The notes beneath the pieces are model-generated. The model saw nothing but the letters and a program-made list of their open reading frames with translations. It ran no database searches and was not told where the DNA came from. From Deltaproteobacteria bacterium PRO3 (lineage in GTDB: Bacteria; UBA10199; DSSB01), in the NCBI GenBank assembly GCA_030263375.1, contig SZOV01000005.1, forward strand, positions 34,479 to 98,478: a stretch of 64,000 nt of DNA, read 5' to 3'. A program made the translations under genes and the position numbers. Position 1 is the first letter of the stretch; every line of letters begins with the position of its first letter. This document shows, piece by piece, positions 39,577 to 48,624 of the stretch.

Positions 39577-40161
39577 TCACGAGCTTCTCGATGCCCTGAC
39601 GATCTTGTTCTTCTCGTCCACGTGGAATTCGCGGACCGGGCATTCCTTGTGCTGGGCGCCCATCTTTTGCAGGGCCTCGGCGGTGCCCTTGTCGTTACCC
39701 ACCGTGAGGCTGGGATGGGCGTCGCGGCCCAGGATCGCGGCGATGGTCGCGGGGGCGATGCAGATCGCGCCGATCGGCTTCCTGGCCGAATGCACTTCTT
39801 TCACCAGGCGGGCCACCTCGCCGTGGGGCTTGGCGTCGGGCCCTTTGTAAGCGAAGTCGCAGAGGTTCTTCGCGGCGCCATAGCCGCCGGGCAGGATGAG
39901 CGCGTCGAGGTCCGCGGCCTTCACCTGGGCGATGTCCTTGATGTTGCCGCGCGCGATGCGGGCGGACTCGAGCAGGACGTTGCGCTTCTCGCCGGTGGGC
40001 TCGCCGGTGAGGTGGTTGACCACCTCGAGCTCGCTGTTGGGGGCGAGGAAGACGGCCTGGGCGCCCGCGCGGTCGATGGCCAAGAGGGTCAGCACGGCCT
40101 CATGGATCTCGGAGCCGTCCTTGACGCCGCAGCCGGATAAGAGCACGCCGATCTTTTTCAT
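39577..40161 (-). CDS. elbB: ElbB (DJ-1/PfpI-like glyoxalase) with a deleted, frame-shifted 3' end
   Basis: This encodes 194 residues, against about 217 in E. coli ElbB. GVLLSGCGVKDGSEIHEAV, LPGGYGAAKNL and the nucleophile elbow GAICIAPA match the family up to DEKNKIV. There the usual TTPAYMLA... block is missing and the frame runs to a stop after RASRSS. Shifting frame directly afterwards gives GIEKLVKKVLELS with a stop at 39554-39556, the normal family ending. So about 47 to 49 bases were lost. The catalytic core is intact, and activity may survive. It is the only gene in its transcript. Confidence 0.85.
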   Translation of the reverse strand: MKKIGVLLSGCGVKDGSEIHEAVLTLLAIDRAGAQAVFLAPNSELEVVNHLTGEPTGEKRNVLLESARIARGNIKDIAQVKAADLDALILPGGYGAAKNLCDFAYKGPDAKPHGEVARLVKEVHSARKPIGAICIAPATIAAILGRDAHPSLTVGNDKGTAEALQKMGAQHKECPVREFHVDEKNKIVRASRSS

Positions 40162-40378
40162 ACCGCCTCCTTGGACAAATTATCCTTGAAAATCATGGAT
40201 GCTTGGTTCTCTGGGGAAGGTCCATATCAACCGGTGAGTTAGGCTTCAACTAAAGTTTTGCCCTGTAGGGGCGAACCTTGTGTTCGCCCCTACCCTGCGA
40301 CGAAGAATTCGGCCGTATCCAGGGATACCTCTTCGGGTTTCCTTGACACCCACAACTTTCCCTCACTATCACCCCCCC

Positions 40379-40852
40379 ATGTCCTTCCTCGCCCAATTCT
40401 TGTACCTGCTCGGCCTCGTCCTGTGGGTCGGGGGCATCGTCTTCTTCTCTTTTTTCACGACGCCCACCGTCTTCACCCAACTGCCCAAAGACATGGCCAG
40501 CCTAGTGATCACCGCGATCTTCCCGAAATATTATCTGCTGGGCTACGTCGCCGGCGGCATGATGGCGCTGGGCACACTGACCGAGGCCCTGCTCGTCAAG
40601 CAGCTGCCGCTCATCCGCGTCGTCTTGCTGGCGATGATGCTGGGCTGCTCGGTCTATGCCGGCACCGTCGTCCGGCCCCAGGTGCACGACCTGAAGGTCC
40701 AGATGAAGACCGTCGAGGAGGACAGCGACCTGGGCAAAACCCTCAAGGCCCGCTTCGACGCCCTGCACCGCCGCTCGGTCGTCCTGAACATCGTCGTCCT
40801 CGCGGGCGGCCTGGTCCTAATCGGCATCGTCGCCTACCGCCTGCGGCTATGA
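40379..40852 (+). CDS. DUF4149-type membrane protein
   Basis: This encodes 157 residues from ATG at 40379; no good ribosome-binding site is visible. Four spans occur at about residues 5-27, 48-66, 72-95 and 130-152. The opening LYLLGLVLWVGGIVFFSFFTTPTVF and the segment YAGTVVRPQV match DUF4149. The role of the family is unknown. Its 3' end overlaps the convergent gene by six bases. Confidence 0.75.
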   Translation: MSFLAQFLYLLGLVLWVGGIVFFSFFTTPTVFTQLPKDMASLVITAIFPKYYLLGYVAGGMMALGTLTEALLVKQLPLIRVVLLAMMLGCSVYAGTVVRPQVHDLKVQMKTVEEDSDLGKTLKARFDALHRRSVVLNIVVLAGGLVLIGIVAYRLRL

Positions 40853-41593
40853 GCGCGTGACGCGCGCGGCCCCGATCAGGCCGTGGCAGCGCGAGACCGT
40901 GGCGACGGCGATGCGCTCGACCGCTCCCGCCTTAAGATCCCCCACCATCCTCCGAAAGGCCTCCAAAACCTCGGCCAGAGGAATCGTCCCCACGCCGTGG
41001 ACGAAGTGCCGGCATTGCAGGACCTGGGCCGAGCCCGTCTCGGGATGCGCGGCGAAATAGCCTCCCAAGGCCGGCGCCATGTCCCAGGTGCGCGGGGCGT
41101 GGATGGCCGGACAGGTCCCGGGCTCGATGCAATTCACCGGGCATTGCCACTCCGCAAAACTCACCGCCAGGGTGCCGGCGGGGAGTGCGAGGCGTACGGG
41201 CGTCGGCACCTCGGCGCGAAAGGCCTCCGCCTCGAAGGCTATGCCCGGCAGCAGCCGCGCGGCGGCCCGCTGGAAGGCCAGCAACATCAGGTGCGGCGAG
41301 AGCGGCGATGGCACCCAGTGGTCCTCCGCCGAGGCACCGCCGGGCTCTTCGGCGAGCAGGAGCCGCTCCAGGTAATCGACCCAATCGGAGGAGACGACCT
41401 CGAGGGCAGCGTCCCGCGGGCCCTCGACGGCGAGGCGGCAACGCGGGTCCCGGTCGACCGCGAGGATCTTTTCGAATTCGACCATGCCGCGCGAGCGGGC
41501 GCGCAGCAGCCAGCGCGCGTACTGGGAGCCGAAACAGCCCCCGCCGACGACGTGGAACCGGCGGACCTTCTTGGGAGCGACAGATTGCGGCAT
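40847..41593 (-). CDS. Hypothetical protein with Rossmann-like N-terminus
   Basis: This encodes 248 residues. VVGGGCFGSQYARWLL near residue 15 is a GxGxxG-type nucleotide-binding turn, followed by an acidic residue at the end of the next strand (ILAVDRD), as in NAD- or SAM-binding folds. A Cys-rich patch (WQCPVNCIEPGTCP) lies at about residues 150-165 and could hold a metal. No known family is assigned. Confidence 0.6.
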   Translation of the reverse strand: MPQSVAPKKVRRFHVVGGGCFGSQYARWLLRARSRGMVEFEKILAVDRDPRCRLAVEGPRDAALEVVSSDWVDYLERLLLAEEPGGASAEDHWVPSPLSPHLMLLAFQRAAARLLPGIAFEAEAFRAEVPTPVRLALPAGTLAVSFAEWQCPVNCIEPGTCPAIHAPRTWDMAPALGGYFAAHPETGSAQVLQCRHFVHGVGTIPLAEVLEAFRRMVGDLKAGAVERIAVATVSRCHGLIGAARVTRS

Positions 41594-41709
41594 ATCGTCC
41601 GTGCCTCTTCCAATCCTTATATTTTTTCAAGAGCCGCAATGCCAGAGTCGAATCGTGAGCGGGAGGAAACCTAAAGACCGGAACGGAAATTTCCGCGGGA
41701 AAACCGTCT

Positions 41710-43878
41710 TTAATGTTTCGGCGCCTTCGCTCGGGGAATCAAGGTCACCACCGAACACAACGCCTTCTCAATCAGGAATTCCGCCCCGTAACCCAGGTTC
41801 AAATCGGGAGTCAGGGAGCGGTTTTCCGCCCCAAGAACCAGCAAGTCGTAGTCGCCGCGCGCGAGCTCCTTGAGTATCTCCAATTGGGCGCTTTCGCCCT
41901 CTTCCACCCGTGTTCGCACTTTCACGCGATCCGGCTTGCTGAGGTAGGGACTCATCTCGAAAAACAGCGTCTCCTTGATTTTGTCCTTGGCGCTGGGATC
42001 CAGCGCAGATTCGTCGGAGAGCAAATCCTTACCGGTCTTCAGCACATGAAAAAGCGTCACATCGGCCTCGACCGCCTCGGCATAGAGAAGCGCGAATTCG
42101 ACCGCCAGCTTCGAATAATAATCGCCCCTCGTAGGGACCAGCACATGACGATACTTGGTCTTGGCGTCTTTCGCCTTGACGACCGCAATGTGCGCGGAGC
42201 TTTGCTCGACGACCTTGTTGAGGCTTTCCGAGTAAAGCACGTGCCTGAAACCCGAGGCGCCCAGAAAGACCAAGTCGTAGCCTTTCTCGATCTCCTTCAC
42301 CACGCCCTCGGAATAATCTTCCTTGACTTCGAGGTGCTTGGCTTCGACCTTGACACGAAATTTTGCACTCAGTTTCGTAGCGAGCTCTTGGTGGGAGGAA
42401 ACGGAGGCATCGCCGCCGCGCCCGTTCAGGAAAGGAATCCTCCAGCGACGTTTGGCGGCGCTGATGAACAAGGTGGTGATGGAGGTGTCGTCGTAGTACC
42501 CCAAGGGAATCGCCAACTCGAGGGCCTTTTTGGCGTTGGGCCCACCGGCGGTGGGGATTAGGAGACGCAGATGCTTTTTCTTGAAGATGACTTTCTCCTG
42601 GTCCTTATCCGCCTTGAGGCGGGCCTTCTCTTCCTCGGTCATGTGGATCTTGGGAATCACCAGTTTCAACAGGGGCGGAGCGATCAACGAGGTGATCATG
42701 GCCATCAGGACGATTACCGCGTACATTTCGTTGTTGAGAAGACCAACCGAAAGACCGATCAAGGCGGCGATCATTTCCATCGAACCCCGGGCGGTGGTTC
42801 CGATGCCCAACGCAAGGGACTCCCAGAACCTCAGGTGACCGATCCTGCCGCCGATCAAACTACCTACGATCTTACTGAGCACAGCCACGGCAAGGATCAC
42901 CGCAAACCAATCCCAGTGAGTTAAGGAGAGAAAATCCACCCTCAAACCGACATAGGCGAAGAATACGGGGGCGAACACCGAATCGGTGATCTTTTCGATG
43001 TGCTCCAAGGCGGTGGTGCGGATGCGCGGCGCGGAAGCCAGCACAATGCCGGCGAGCATCGCGCCGAACACCGCGTGCAGGCCCAGCACGTGAGTGAAGG
43101 CCGCCAGAACCAATGCGACGACGATCACGAGGGTCGTATGCGCTCCCTCGGTGATCGAACGATCGTCGACCCAGCGCACGAGGCGAAAAATTAGCCGGTA
43201 TCCGACGGTTGCGAGCAACACGATGAACAGCACGCCACCGACCAGCGAGAGAGAAAGCTTGGTGAATTCTCCGGAGCCCGACGCCACGGCGATGATGAAG
43301 GAAAAAATCGTATAACCGACGATATCCTGCATCACGCCCGACCCCAGGATGATGGCTCCGATGTTGCGTCGCAACACGTCCAAGTCCATGAGAATCTTGG
43401 CGATCACGGGGATCGCGGAAATCGCCATCAAGGTACCCAGGAAAAAGGAAAAGAGCAGGCGGCGTCGGGTATCGACAAGGAATTCGTCGGGCAGCAGGAA
43501 AGCCATCGCGAAACCGCAGAGGAAGGGAATGAGCATTCCGAATGCCGAAGAAATGATCGCGGGGCGGCCCAACCCCCGCAAAATCTTGATGTCCGTCTCG
43601 AAGCCCGACTTCAGGAGCAGCAGTATCATCCCCAGAAAGCTCAGAAGCTCGAGAAGATGAGATTGTGTGGCGCTTGTCGGGAATACCCAGCCGTGCATGG
43701 CCGGCAATAAGCGCCCAAACACCGATGGCCCTAACAGGATACCCGCGAGCAGTTCGCCCATGACCGCGGGTTGGTCGAACCTCCGCACCAGATCGCCCAG
43801 AATCCTGGCCACGCTCAAGAGCAGCGCGAACTGGACGATGAAAATCAGTATTTCGTGCTCGTGAAGAGGGCTCGTCAT
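41710..43878 (-). CDS. CPA2-type cation:proton antiporter with two universal-stress domains
   Basis: This encodes 722 residues. The N-terminal 390 residues hold about 12 spans of the KefB/NapA type (RRFDQPAVMGELLAGILLGPSVFG; GAMLAGIVLAS). The soluble part has two UspA-like domains (about residues 435-570 and 575-718; the second has the G-2x-G-9x-G type end LLVLGAEN). It probably exchanges Na+ or K+ for H+ under control of nucleotide or stress signals. It is transcribed alone. Confidence 0.9.
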   Translation of the reverse strand: MTSPLHEHEILIFIVQFALLLSVARILGDLVRRFDQPAVMGELLAGILLGPSVFGRLLPAMHGWVFPTSATQSHLLELLSFLGMILLLLKSGFETDIKILRGLGRPAIISSAFGMLIPFLCGFAMAFLLPDEFLVDTRRRLLFSFFLGTLMAISAIPVIAKILMDLDVLRRNIGAIILGSGVMQDIVGYTIFSFIIAVASGSGEFTKLSLSLVGGVLFIVLLATVGYRLIFRLVRWVDDRSITEGAHTTLVIVVALVLAAFTHVLGLHAVFGAMLAGIVLASAPRIRTTALEHIEKITDSVFAPVFFAYVGLRVDFLSLTHWDWFAVILAVAVLSKIVGSLIGGRIGHLRFWESLALGIGTTARGSMEMIAALIGLSVGLLNNEMYAVIVLMAMITSLIAPPLLKLVIPKIHMTEEEKARLKADKDQEKVIFKKKHLRLLIPTAGGPNAKKALELAIPLGYYDDTSITTLFISAAKRRWRIPFLNGRGGDASVSSHQELATKLSAKFRVKVEAKHLEVKEDYSEGVVKEIEKGYDLVFLGASGFRHVLYSESLNKVVEQSSAHIAVVKAKDAKTKYRHVLVPTRGDYYSKLAVEFALLYAEAVEADVTLFHVLKTGKDLLSDESALDPSAKDKIKETLFFEMSPYLSKPDRVKVRTRVEEGESAQLEILKELARGDYDLLVLGAENRSLTPDLNLGYGAEFLIEKALCSVVTLIPRAKAPKH

Positions 43879-43973
43879 GAGAATACCGATTTGAGTTGAG
43901 GAAAACGGACGGCCGAAAAGCCGACCACGTTTGAACGCAGAGATATTAAAAAAGGATTTCGATAAATCCGAGG

Positions 43974-44471
43974 TTATTCTTCAGAATCGTCGAGGGAATC
44001 TTCTTCGGATTCATCGTCGGGACTTTCGTCCTGGGATTCCTGCTTGCGACGACGCTTTTCTTCCTTCTCTCTCTCGACCTTCGCCCATTTTTCTTCGCGC
44101 TGCTTGGCCTTGTGAGCGAGATATTCTTCCTGCTTCTCGCCCTCGAGCGAGTAGAAGTAATGCTCGAGGTCGTCCAAGCCCAGCACCGCGGCGAGCAGGC
44201 GCAGGTATTTGGGATCGTTGCGGGCGTCTTTGGTGTCGAGAAGGTTGGGCGGAAAAACCACACCGTCGGAGAAGATCTTCACCGCGCCCGAGACCAGCGG
44301 CGAGGACTTGTAGCCGAGCAATCCGCCCGCGGCCTGGGCGAAGCCGTCGGGCGGAACCTTGCCGGGCGCCGCGGCGCCGGGTGCCGCTTTGGCTTCAGGC
44401 GCCGCCTTGGCGTCGGCGGGAACCGCCGCTGGAGTACCTTGCGGGCCCGTGGGGCCGGTGACTTTAACCAT
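43974..44471 (-). CDS. Small hypothetical protein with low-complexity ends
   Basis: This encodes 165 residues. The first 45 are Pro/Ala/Gly rich, the middle (about 50-105) is a compact helical region (PKYLRLLAAVLGLDDLEHYFY), and the end is a charged Glu/Lys/Arg coil followed by an acidic Asp/Glu tail. No signal peptide is present. It follows two small genes on the same strand, probably one unit. Unrecognised; the layout recalls secreted effectors or structural scaffold proteins but there is no proof. Confidence 0.6.
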   Translation of the reverse strand: MVKVTGPTGPQGTPAAVPADAKAAPEAKAAPGAAAPGKVPPDGFAQAAGGLLGYKSSPLVSGAVKIFSDGVVFPPNLLDTKDARNDPKYLRLLAAVLGLDDLEHYFYSLEGEKQEEYLAHKAKQREEKWAKVEREKEEKRRRKQESQDESPDDESEEDSLDDSEE

Positions 44472-44531
44472 GGCTCATCTTAACCGTAGGCTTCGGCCCG
44501 ACACAACCTTAAAATGGGAATGAGGCCGATT

Positions 44532-44804
44532 TTAGTGGTCTTTTTTGCGGTAGCCGTCTTGGATATGAGTGAGATTCTTGAGGTCTTTGTCTTCGATCTT
44601 GAAATCCTCGTGGCCTTCCAACTCGGAGTCCTTGGCGTGTTTGATGGCGGTGGCGATGGTGCGCCACACGTTGTCGTCGAGCTGGTCGTAGACGAGGTCG
44701 AAGGCCTTGGCCAGGATCTTGGCCTGCTTCTCCTTGGGGAGGGCGAGGACCCGCTTGCGAAAGTCCTCGTAGTCGCGGATCGGAGCTGTTTTCTTCTGCG
44801 TCAT
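44532..44804 (-). CDS. Small helical hypothetical protein
   Basis: This encodes 90 residues, almost wholly helical and charged (YEDFRKRVLALPKEKQAKILAKAFDLVYDQL). No membrane span or signal is present. It lies 9 bases after the upstream small gene and 60 bases before the next, in one direction. Unrecognised. Confidence 0.6.
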   Translation of the reverse strand: MTQKKTAPIRDYEDFRKRVLALPKEKQAKILAKAFDLVYDQLDDNVWRTIATAIKHAKDSELEGHEDFKIEDKDLKNLTHIQDGYRKKDH

Positions 44805-44813
44805 AACCACCGT

Positions 44814-45149
44814 TTAAGCCATGACCTCGTCGTAGGCGCGCTGCAAGAGGGCGCGATTGCCGTCGGCGCCGTTTTCGACGATGATCTGGTCGAGGGCCGC
44901 GTCGGTCGAGGCGAAACGCACGCCGCCGATCTCGTGAGGGCCGTTGTAACCGACCGAGGCGCGGGTCAAAATGCTGCGCGGGGCGCCGGCGCTGCGGCCG
45001 GTGATCGCGTTGAAACGATTGAGATCGGGAAGCGGGGCCGAGGCCGTCGGGCTGCCGCCGGCCGCGGGAGGCGGCGGGGCGCCTGCATCGCTGGGAACGG
45101 TTCCGGGAACGACGCGCGTCGGGGTAATGGGTTTTTCGATGCCGGCCAT
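44814..45149 (-). CDS. Small hypothetical protein with Pro/Ala-rich N-terminus
   Basis: This encodes 111 residues. A flexible Pro/Ala/Gly half precedes a compact C-terminal part (RFNAITGRSAGAPRSILTRA and VRFASTDAALDQIIVENG). It is the first of three small same-strand genes (to 43974). The similar flexible N-terminus in the third suggests a shared targeting or export feature. Confidence 0.6.
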   Translation of the reverse strand: MAGIEKPITPTRVVPGTVPSDAGAPPPPAAGGSPTASAPLPDLNRFNAITGRSAGAPRSILTRASVGYNGPHEIGGVRFASTDAALDQIIVENGADGNRALLQRAYDEVMA

Positions 45150-45260
45150 GGGTGGATTCTCCTGGGTTTCGATGAATTTATTTTACATGAAGCGAGTCTG
45201 GCTAGAAAGCTATTAAGCAAGAGCGGTGCCAAAAAAATGCGCCGCAGCAAGCTTCCTCTC

Positions 45261-45282
45261 CATATATAACATATTGATATTA
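45261..45282. other. AT-rich motif shared with 9262-9284
   Basis: It lies upstream of the three small genes and downstream of no known gene. The core TAACATATTGATATTA equals that at 9262. The remaining part of the 45150-45415 gap shows nothing clear. Confidence 0.35.
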
Positions 45283-45415
45283 ATTGATTTTTTATTGTAC
45301 AAGAACTGGGTTTTAAAGCGAGGGCTTAGGACTGAGGTTTAGAGTCCGCAATTCCGCCTTCCCTTCGGAGCGTGACGGGGCTTAAAAGCCCCTGGAAGGT
45401 CTCCACCGTCGCCCT

Positions 45416-45931
45416 ATGAAATTATTCGCGATGCTATCCTGGATCTTTCTGCAAATTCCCGCGGCGCGGGCCTGGAATCCCGACGTCGCCTACGGCCTGC
45501 CACAGGAGCGGCGCATGTGCGTGCGCCGCGACTCCGAGGACAGCTTGCTCTTCTCCGCGATCGCCGAGGACGAGGACTGCCCCGCGGGCAGCCGCCGCTA
45601 CATCGTGTATTTCGCGAAGGAGCCGCGCGGCGCGATGGCGCTCATCCCCACGACGACCTCGCTGCGCTTCTACCCTCCTCTTACCCTGCAATGGCCGGCC
45701 GCCGATCACCAGTTCAGCGGGAGCCCGCTGTGGCACTTCACTTGCGTGCAAAAAACCGAAATCAGTCCGCTGGGCAACCGGATGGCGCTCAACAGCTACC
45801 GGGGCGAGATGACCTTTTCCGGAAAAGAAAACTGCCTCGATGCCGAGCGGCGGGCGCTGCAATTTTGCCAAGAAGAATGGAAGGGACAGGCCCTGCTGGA
45901 GAGCTGTCCCTTGAGCTGGGGGAGCCCGTGA
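45416..45931 (+). CDS. Secreted hypothetical protein
   Basis: This encodes 171 residues. A short signal peptide (KLFAMLSWIFLQIPAARA) is followed by a beta-rich chain with six cysteines, e.g. RMCVRRDSEDS, DEDCPAGSRRY and ENCLDAERRALQFCQEEW. The mature protein is probably periplasmic with disulphides. Unknown family. Its last bases overlap the next gene (GTGA), so the two are co-translated. Confidence 0.65.
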   Translation: MKLFAMLSWIFLQIPAARAWNPDVAYGLPQERRMCVRRDSEDSLLFSAIAEDEDCPAGSRRYIVYFAKEPRGAMALIPTTTSLRFYPPLTLQWPAADHQFSGSPLWHFTCVQKTEISPLGNRMALNSYRGEMTFSGKENCLDAERRALQFCQEEWKGQALLESCPLSWGSP

Positions 45932-46236
45932 AGAAGGTCGCCGCGATGCTGGTTGCGTTCAGTTTGTGCCCGGTTGCCTCGGCCATGGCCTCGCCCTTTC
46001 GCACGCGTTTCGTCTGCATGCCGCGCGTCGTCGCCAACGAGTGGGCCCTGGAGTTTCGCGTGCGTGACCGCGGTCAATGCGCGGAAAACGAAGTCTACAT
46101 GGAAGTCAAGCCGCAGGGCGACGGCAGCACCCTGCTCCTGCCCGCGACCGACAGCTTGAGCCCGGAGGAGCAACGCGACCTGGAGAATTACCGCAAGTTT
46201 TTCGGCGGGTCGTCGCCGCCGGGCGCCAGGGAATAA
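45928..46236 (+). CDS. Small secreted hypothetical protein
   Basis: This encodes 102 residues from a GTG that overlaps the preceding stop. A signal peptide (KKVAAMLVAFSLCPVASAMA) is clear. The mature part shares with the preceding gene the pattern Arg-x-x-Cys-Met ... Arg-Asp-x-Gly/Glu ... Cys-x-x-Glu/Gly, so the two may be diverged paralogues. Unknown function. Confidence 0.65.
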   Translation: MKKVAAMLVAFSLCPVASAMASPFRTRFVCMPRVVANEWALEFRVRDRGQCAENEVYMEVKPQGDGSTLLLPATDSLSPEEQRDLENYRKFFGGSSPPGARE

Positions 46237-46301
46237 TTCGCGATTGAAACTTAAAAAGAAAATGTTATTTGGCGCGTGAATACGGCGGTGCCTATAAGGA
46301 G

Positions 46302-46427
46302 TGCGAGATACGGGAGGGGCCTTGGAATGGTTCCTGTCCGGTCTGCACCCCCACCGTGCTCGCAAGCTGCGCGCGGCGGGGGGCCCCCGCCCGGCCACCC
46401 ATTCCAAGGCCCCTCCCGTATCTCGCA
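46302..46427. repeat. Long hairpin, 28-bp perfect inverted repeat
   Basis: TGCGAGATACGGGAGGGGCC and the next eight bases (46302-46329) are perfectly inverted at 46400-46427, around a 70-base GC-rich loop. There is no T-run, so it is not a classical terminator. It may be a small mobile element or the stem of a structured RNA upstream of thrH. Confidence 0.75.
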
Positions 46428-46458
46428 TCGATTGATATTTTCTTGATTAGGAGCCTTC

Positions 46459-47079
46459 ATGATCGCCTGCTTAGACCTCGAAGGGGTTCTGGTCCCCGAA
46501 ATCTGGATCAACGTCGCCGAAAAGACCGGCATCGCCGAGCTGCGCCTCACCACGCGCGACATCCCCGATTACGACGTCCTGATGAAGCGCCGCCTGCAGA
46601 TCCTCGAACAGCATCACCTGAAGCTGCAGGACATCCAAGAGGTCATCGCGACGATGCAGCCCCTGGAGGGCGCGAAGGAATTCCTGCATTGGTTGCAGTC
46701 GGAGTTTCAGGTAATCATCCTCTCCGACACCTTCTACCAGTTCGCCGCGCCGCTCATGAAGCAGCTGCACTTCCCTACCCTCTTCTGCCACTATCTCAAG
46801 GTCGACAAGGCGGGGAAGATCGTCGACTACCAGCTCCGCCTGAAAGACCAGAAGCGCGAGTCGGTCAAGAAGCTGCGGGATCTCAATTTCAAGATCGCCG
46901 CCGCCGGCGACTCCTACAATGATATCGGCATGCTCGAGGAGGCCGACGTGGGCATCCTCTTCTGCCCGCCGGAGAAGATCGTGAAGGAATATCCGCAATT
47001 CCAGGTGACGAAGGATTACGGGGAGTTGAAGGCCGCCTTTGAAAATGCGATGCGGCATTTCACGAAAGGCCCGCAGTAG
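46459..47079 (+). CDS. thrH: Phosphoserine phosphatase / homoserine phosphotransferase ThrH
   Basis: This encodes 206 residues of the HAD superfamily. ACLDLEGVLVPEIW is the ThrH form of motif I, with the nucleophile Asp; IILSDTFYQF is motif II; KQLHFPTLFCHYL and GDSYNDIGML supply the Lys-containing and acidic motif III. ThrH removes phosphate from phosphoserine or passes it to homoserine. A small membrane gene follows by 19 bases. Confidence 0.92.
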   Translation: MIACLDLEGVLVPEIWINVAEKTGIAELRLTTRDIPDYDVLMKRRLQILEQHHLKLQDIQEVIATMQPLEGAKEFLHWLQSEFQVIILSDTFYQFAAPLMKQLHFPTLFCHYLKVDKAGKIVDYQLRLKDQKRESVKKLRDLNFKIAAAGDSYNDIGMLEEADVGILFCPPEKIVKEYPQFQVTKDYGELKAAFENAMRHFTKGPQ

Positions 47080-47097
47080 GGGCGAAGAGAACAGACG

Positions 47098-47310
47098 ATG
47101 TACCAATTCACCCACATCATGACCGACATGCAGGCGGGCGTAAAAAAGACCTACCGTTGGCGCGGCCTCGCGGCCGGGCTGCTGGGCGGCTGGTTGCCCG
47201 CTTGGGGCTTGACGCATTGGCAGGGCTGGGGCGGCTGGGTCTTCGCGGGGATCTGGGCGGCCTGTCTTCCGGCCGGTTATTTCCTCGGTAATCTCTTCAA
47301 GAAAAAGTAA
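47098..47310 (+). CDS. Small two-span membrane protein
   Basis: This encodes 70 residues with two hydrophobic segments (about residues 23-40 and 44-64) and a Lys-rich C-terminus. It is 19 bases after thrH in the same direction. Unrecognised. Confidence 0.55.
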   Translation: MYQFTHIMTDMQAGVKKTYRWRGLAAGLLGGWLPAWGLTHWQGWGGWVFAGIWAACLPAGYFLGNLFKKK

Positions 47311-47328
47311 CGCGGACGCAGAGCTCGC

Positions 47329-48525
47329 CTACTGCAAATTCTCAAAGAGCAGCTGCGCGATCTCGTCGCGCTGGTTGGAGGCCTGATTGAGGATGATCGT
47401 GAATCGCACCCAGCCGTGCGACTTGGATTGAAAGTAGCCCACCAGGCCGGAGACACCGCTCAGCGTCCCCGTCTTCACCCACATGCCGTTCTTCACCGGC
47501 AACAGCTGATAGTAGGGAAAGAACTTCACCAGCACCTTGTCCATCTCGAGGGCGGTGATGTGGTTCTTGCGCGAGATGCCCGAGCCCTCCTCGACGTTGA
47601 AGTCCCGCAGCCCCACCTCTTGAGCGAGGAAATCCGCCAAGGCCTTCTTAGCCTTGGCAAGCGAGGCCGGGGGACCGAACTTCACCGCACCCATCGTCAA
47701 GGTCAGCTGGTTCATAATCAGGTTCTGCGAATACTTGAGCGCCGCTTCCAAAACCTGGCGCAGGCTCTTGCTCGAGACATATGACAGAAAAGGCTTGGCG
47801 CTCGGAGAGACGGCGCCCAAGGCAATCGAACCGGCGACCGCCACGCCCTGCTGGGCAAGAAATTCCTTCAGGAGATACCCGGGGTACAAGGCCGCCTCGC
47901 GCTCGTGGGTCGCGACGTTGATCCGGCTCTTGCCGTTGGGCGCGTTGGCCGCCAGCAAACGGGTGATCTCGGTCATCGGCGTCTGCTCTTCCGCGCTCCG
48001 CACCTCGCCGCCGCTCTTGATGATATTGATGGTGTTGAAGTTGGCCAAGAGCGCCCCGTTGTAGGCATCGTAGGGATTGAGCGAACCGGCCAGCCCCGGC
48101 ACCTGGACGTCGGGGCCGAAGTAGCTGCCGTCGAGCACCATATTATTGACCGACTTGAGCCCTTTGGCCTTCAGCTGAGCGGCGATCAACGTCAGCTCTT
48201 CGGAGATCAGGAAGGGGTCGCCGTAGCCCTTCACATAAAGGTTGCCCGAGCCGTCCAGAAAGAAGTCGGTCTTGTAACGGTAATTTTCGCCCAGGATGGC
48301 CAGGGCCGCGAGGGCGGTGGGCACCTTCAAGGTCGAGGCGGGGACGAAGGCCTTGTCGGCCTGGTGGGAGAAGAGGATGCGCCCCTTCTCGTCGACGGCC
48401 AGGACCGTGCCGTTCTGGACCTTGGCCAGCACCCGCTGCTGCCAGTCGCCTTGCGCCCGACCCGCGGCAGGTGCCAAAATAAGGCCGATCGCCAGCAAAA
48501 TTAATGTACGAAAACGTGGGGCCAT
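47329..48525 (-). CDS. dacB: D-alanyl-D-alanine carboxypeptidase/endopeptidase (PBP4 type)
   Basis: This encodes 398 residues. The start at 48525 is chosen because GGGAGAGGGCGG lies upstream and a signal peptide follows (LILLAIGLILAPAAGRA); the frame open beyond it is antisense to the next gene. The three penicillin-binding motifs are present: SxxK in PASTLKVP, SxN in YSQNLIMNQ and KTG in VKTGTLSG. It trims peptidoglycan in the periplasm. The insert domain between the first two motifs is shorter than in E. coli PBP4. Confidence 0.9.
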   Translation of the reverse strand: MAPRFRTLILLAIGLILAPAAGRAQGDWQQRVLAKVQNGTVLAVDEKGRILFSHQADKAFVPASTLKVPTALAALAILGENYRYKTDFFLDGSGNLYVKGYGDPFLISEELTLIAAQLKAKGLKSVNNMVLDGSYFGPDVQVPGLAGSLNPYDAYNGALLANFNTINIIKSGGEVRSAEEQTPMTEITRLLAANAPNGKSRINVATHEREAALYPGYLLKEFLAQQGVAVAGSIALGAVSPSAKPFLSYVSSKSLRQVLEAALKYSQNLIMNQLTLTMGAVKFGPPASLAKAKKALADFLAQEVGLRDFNVEEGSGISRKNHITALEMDKVLVKFFPYYQLLPVKNGMWVKTGTLSGVSGLVGYFQSKSHGWVRFTIILNQASNQRDEIAQLLFENLQ

Positions 48526-48624
48526 CCGCCCTCTCCCTTCTTGCCATCGCCCCCACAAACCGCTATAGGAGCCGCGTTTTTGTTTGAAATATTCCGAACG
48601 CATTCCGCTTAGCCTGGAGGAAAC

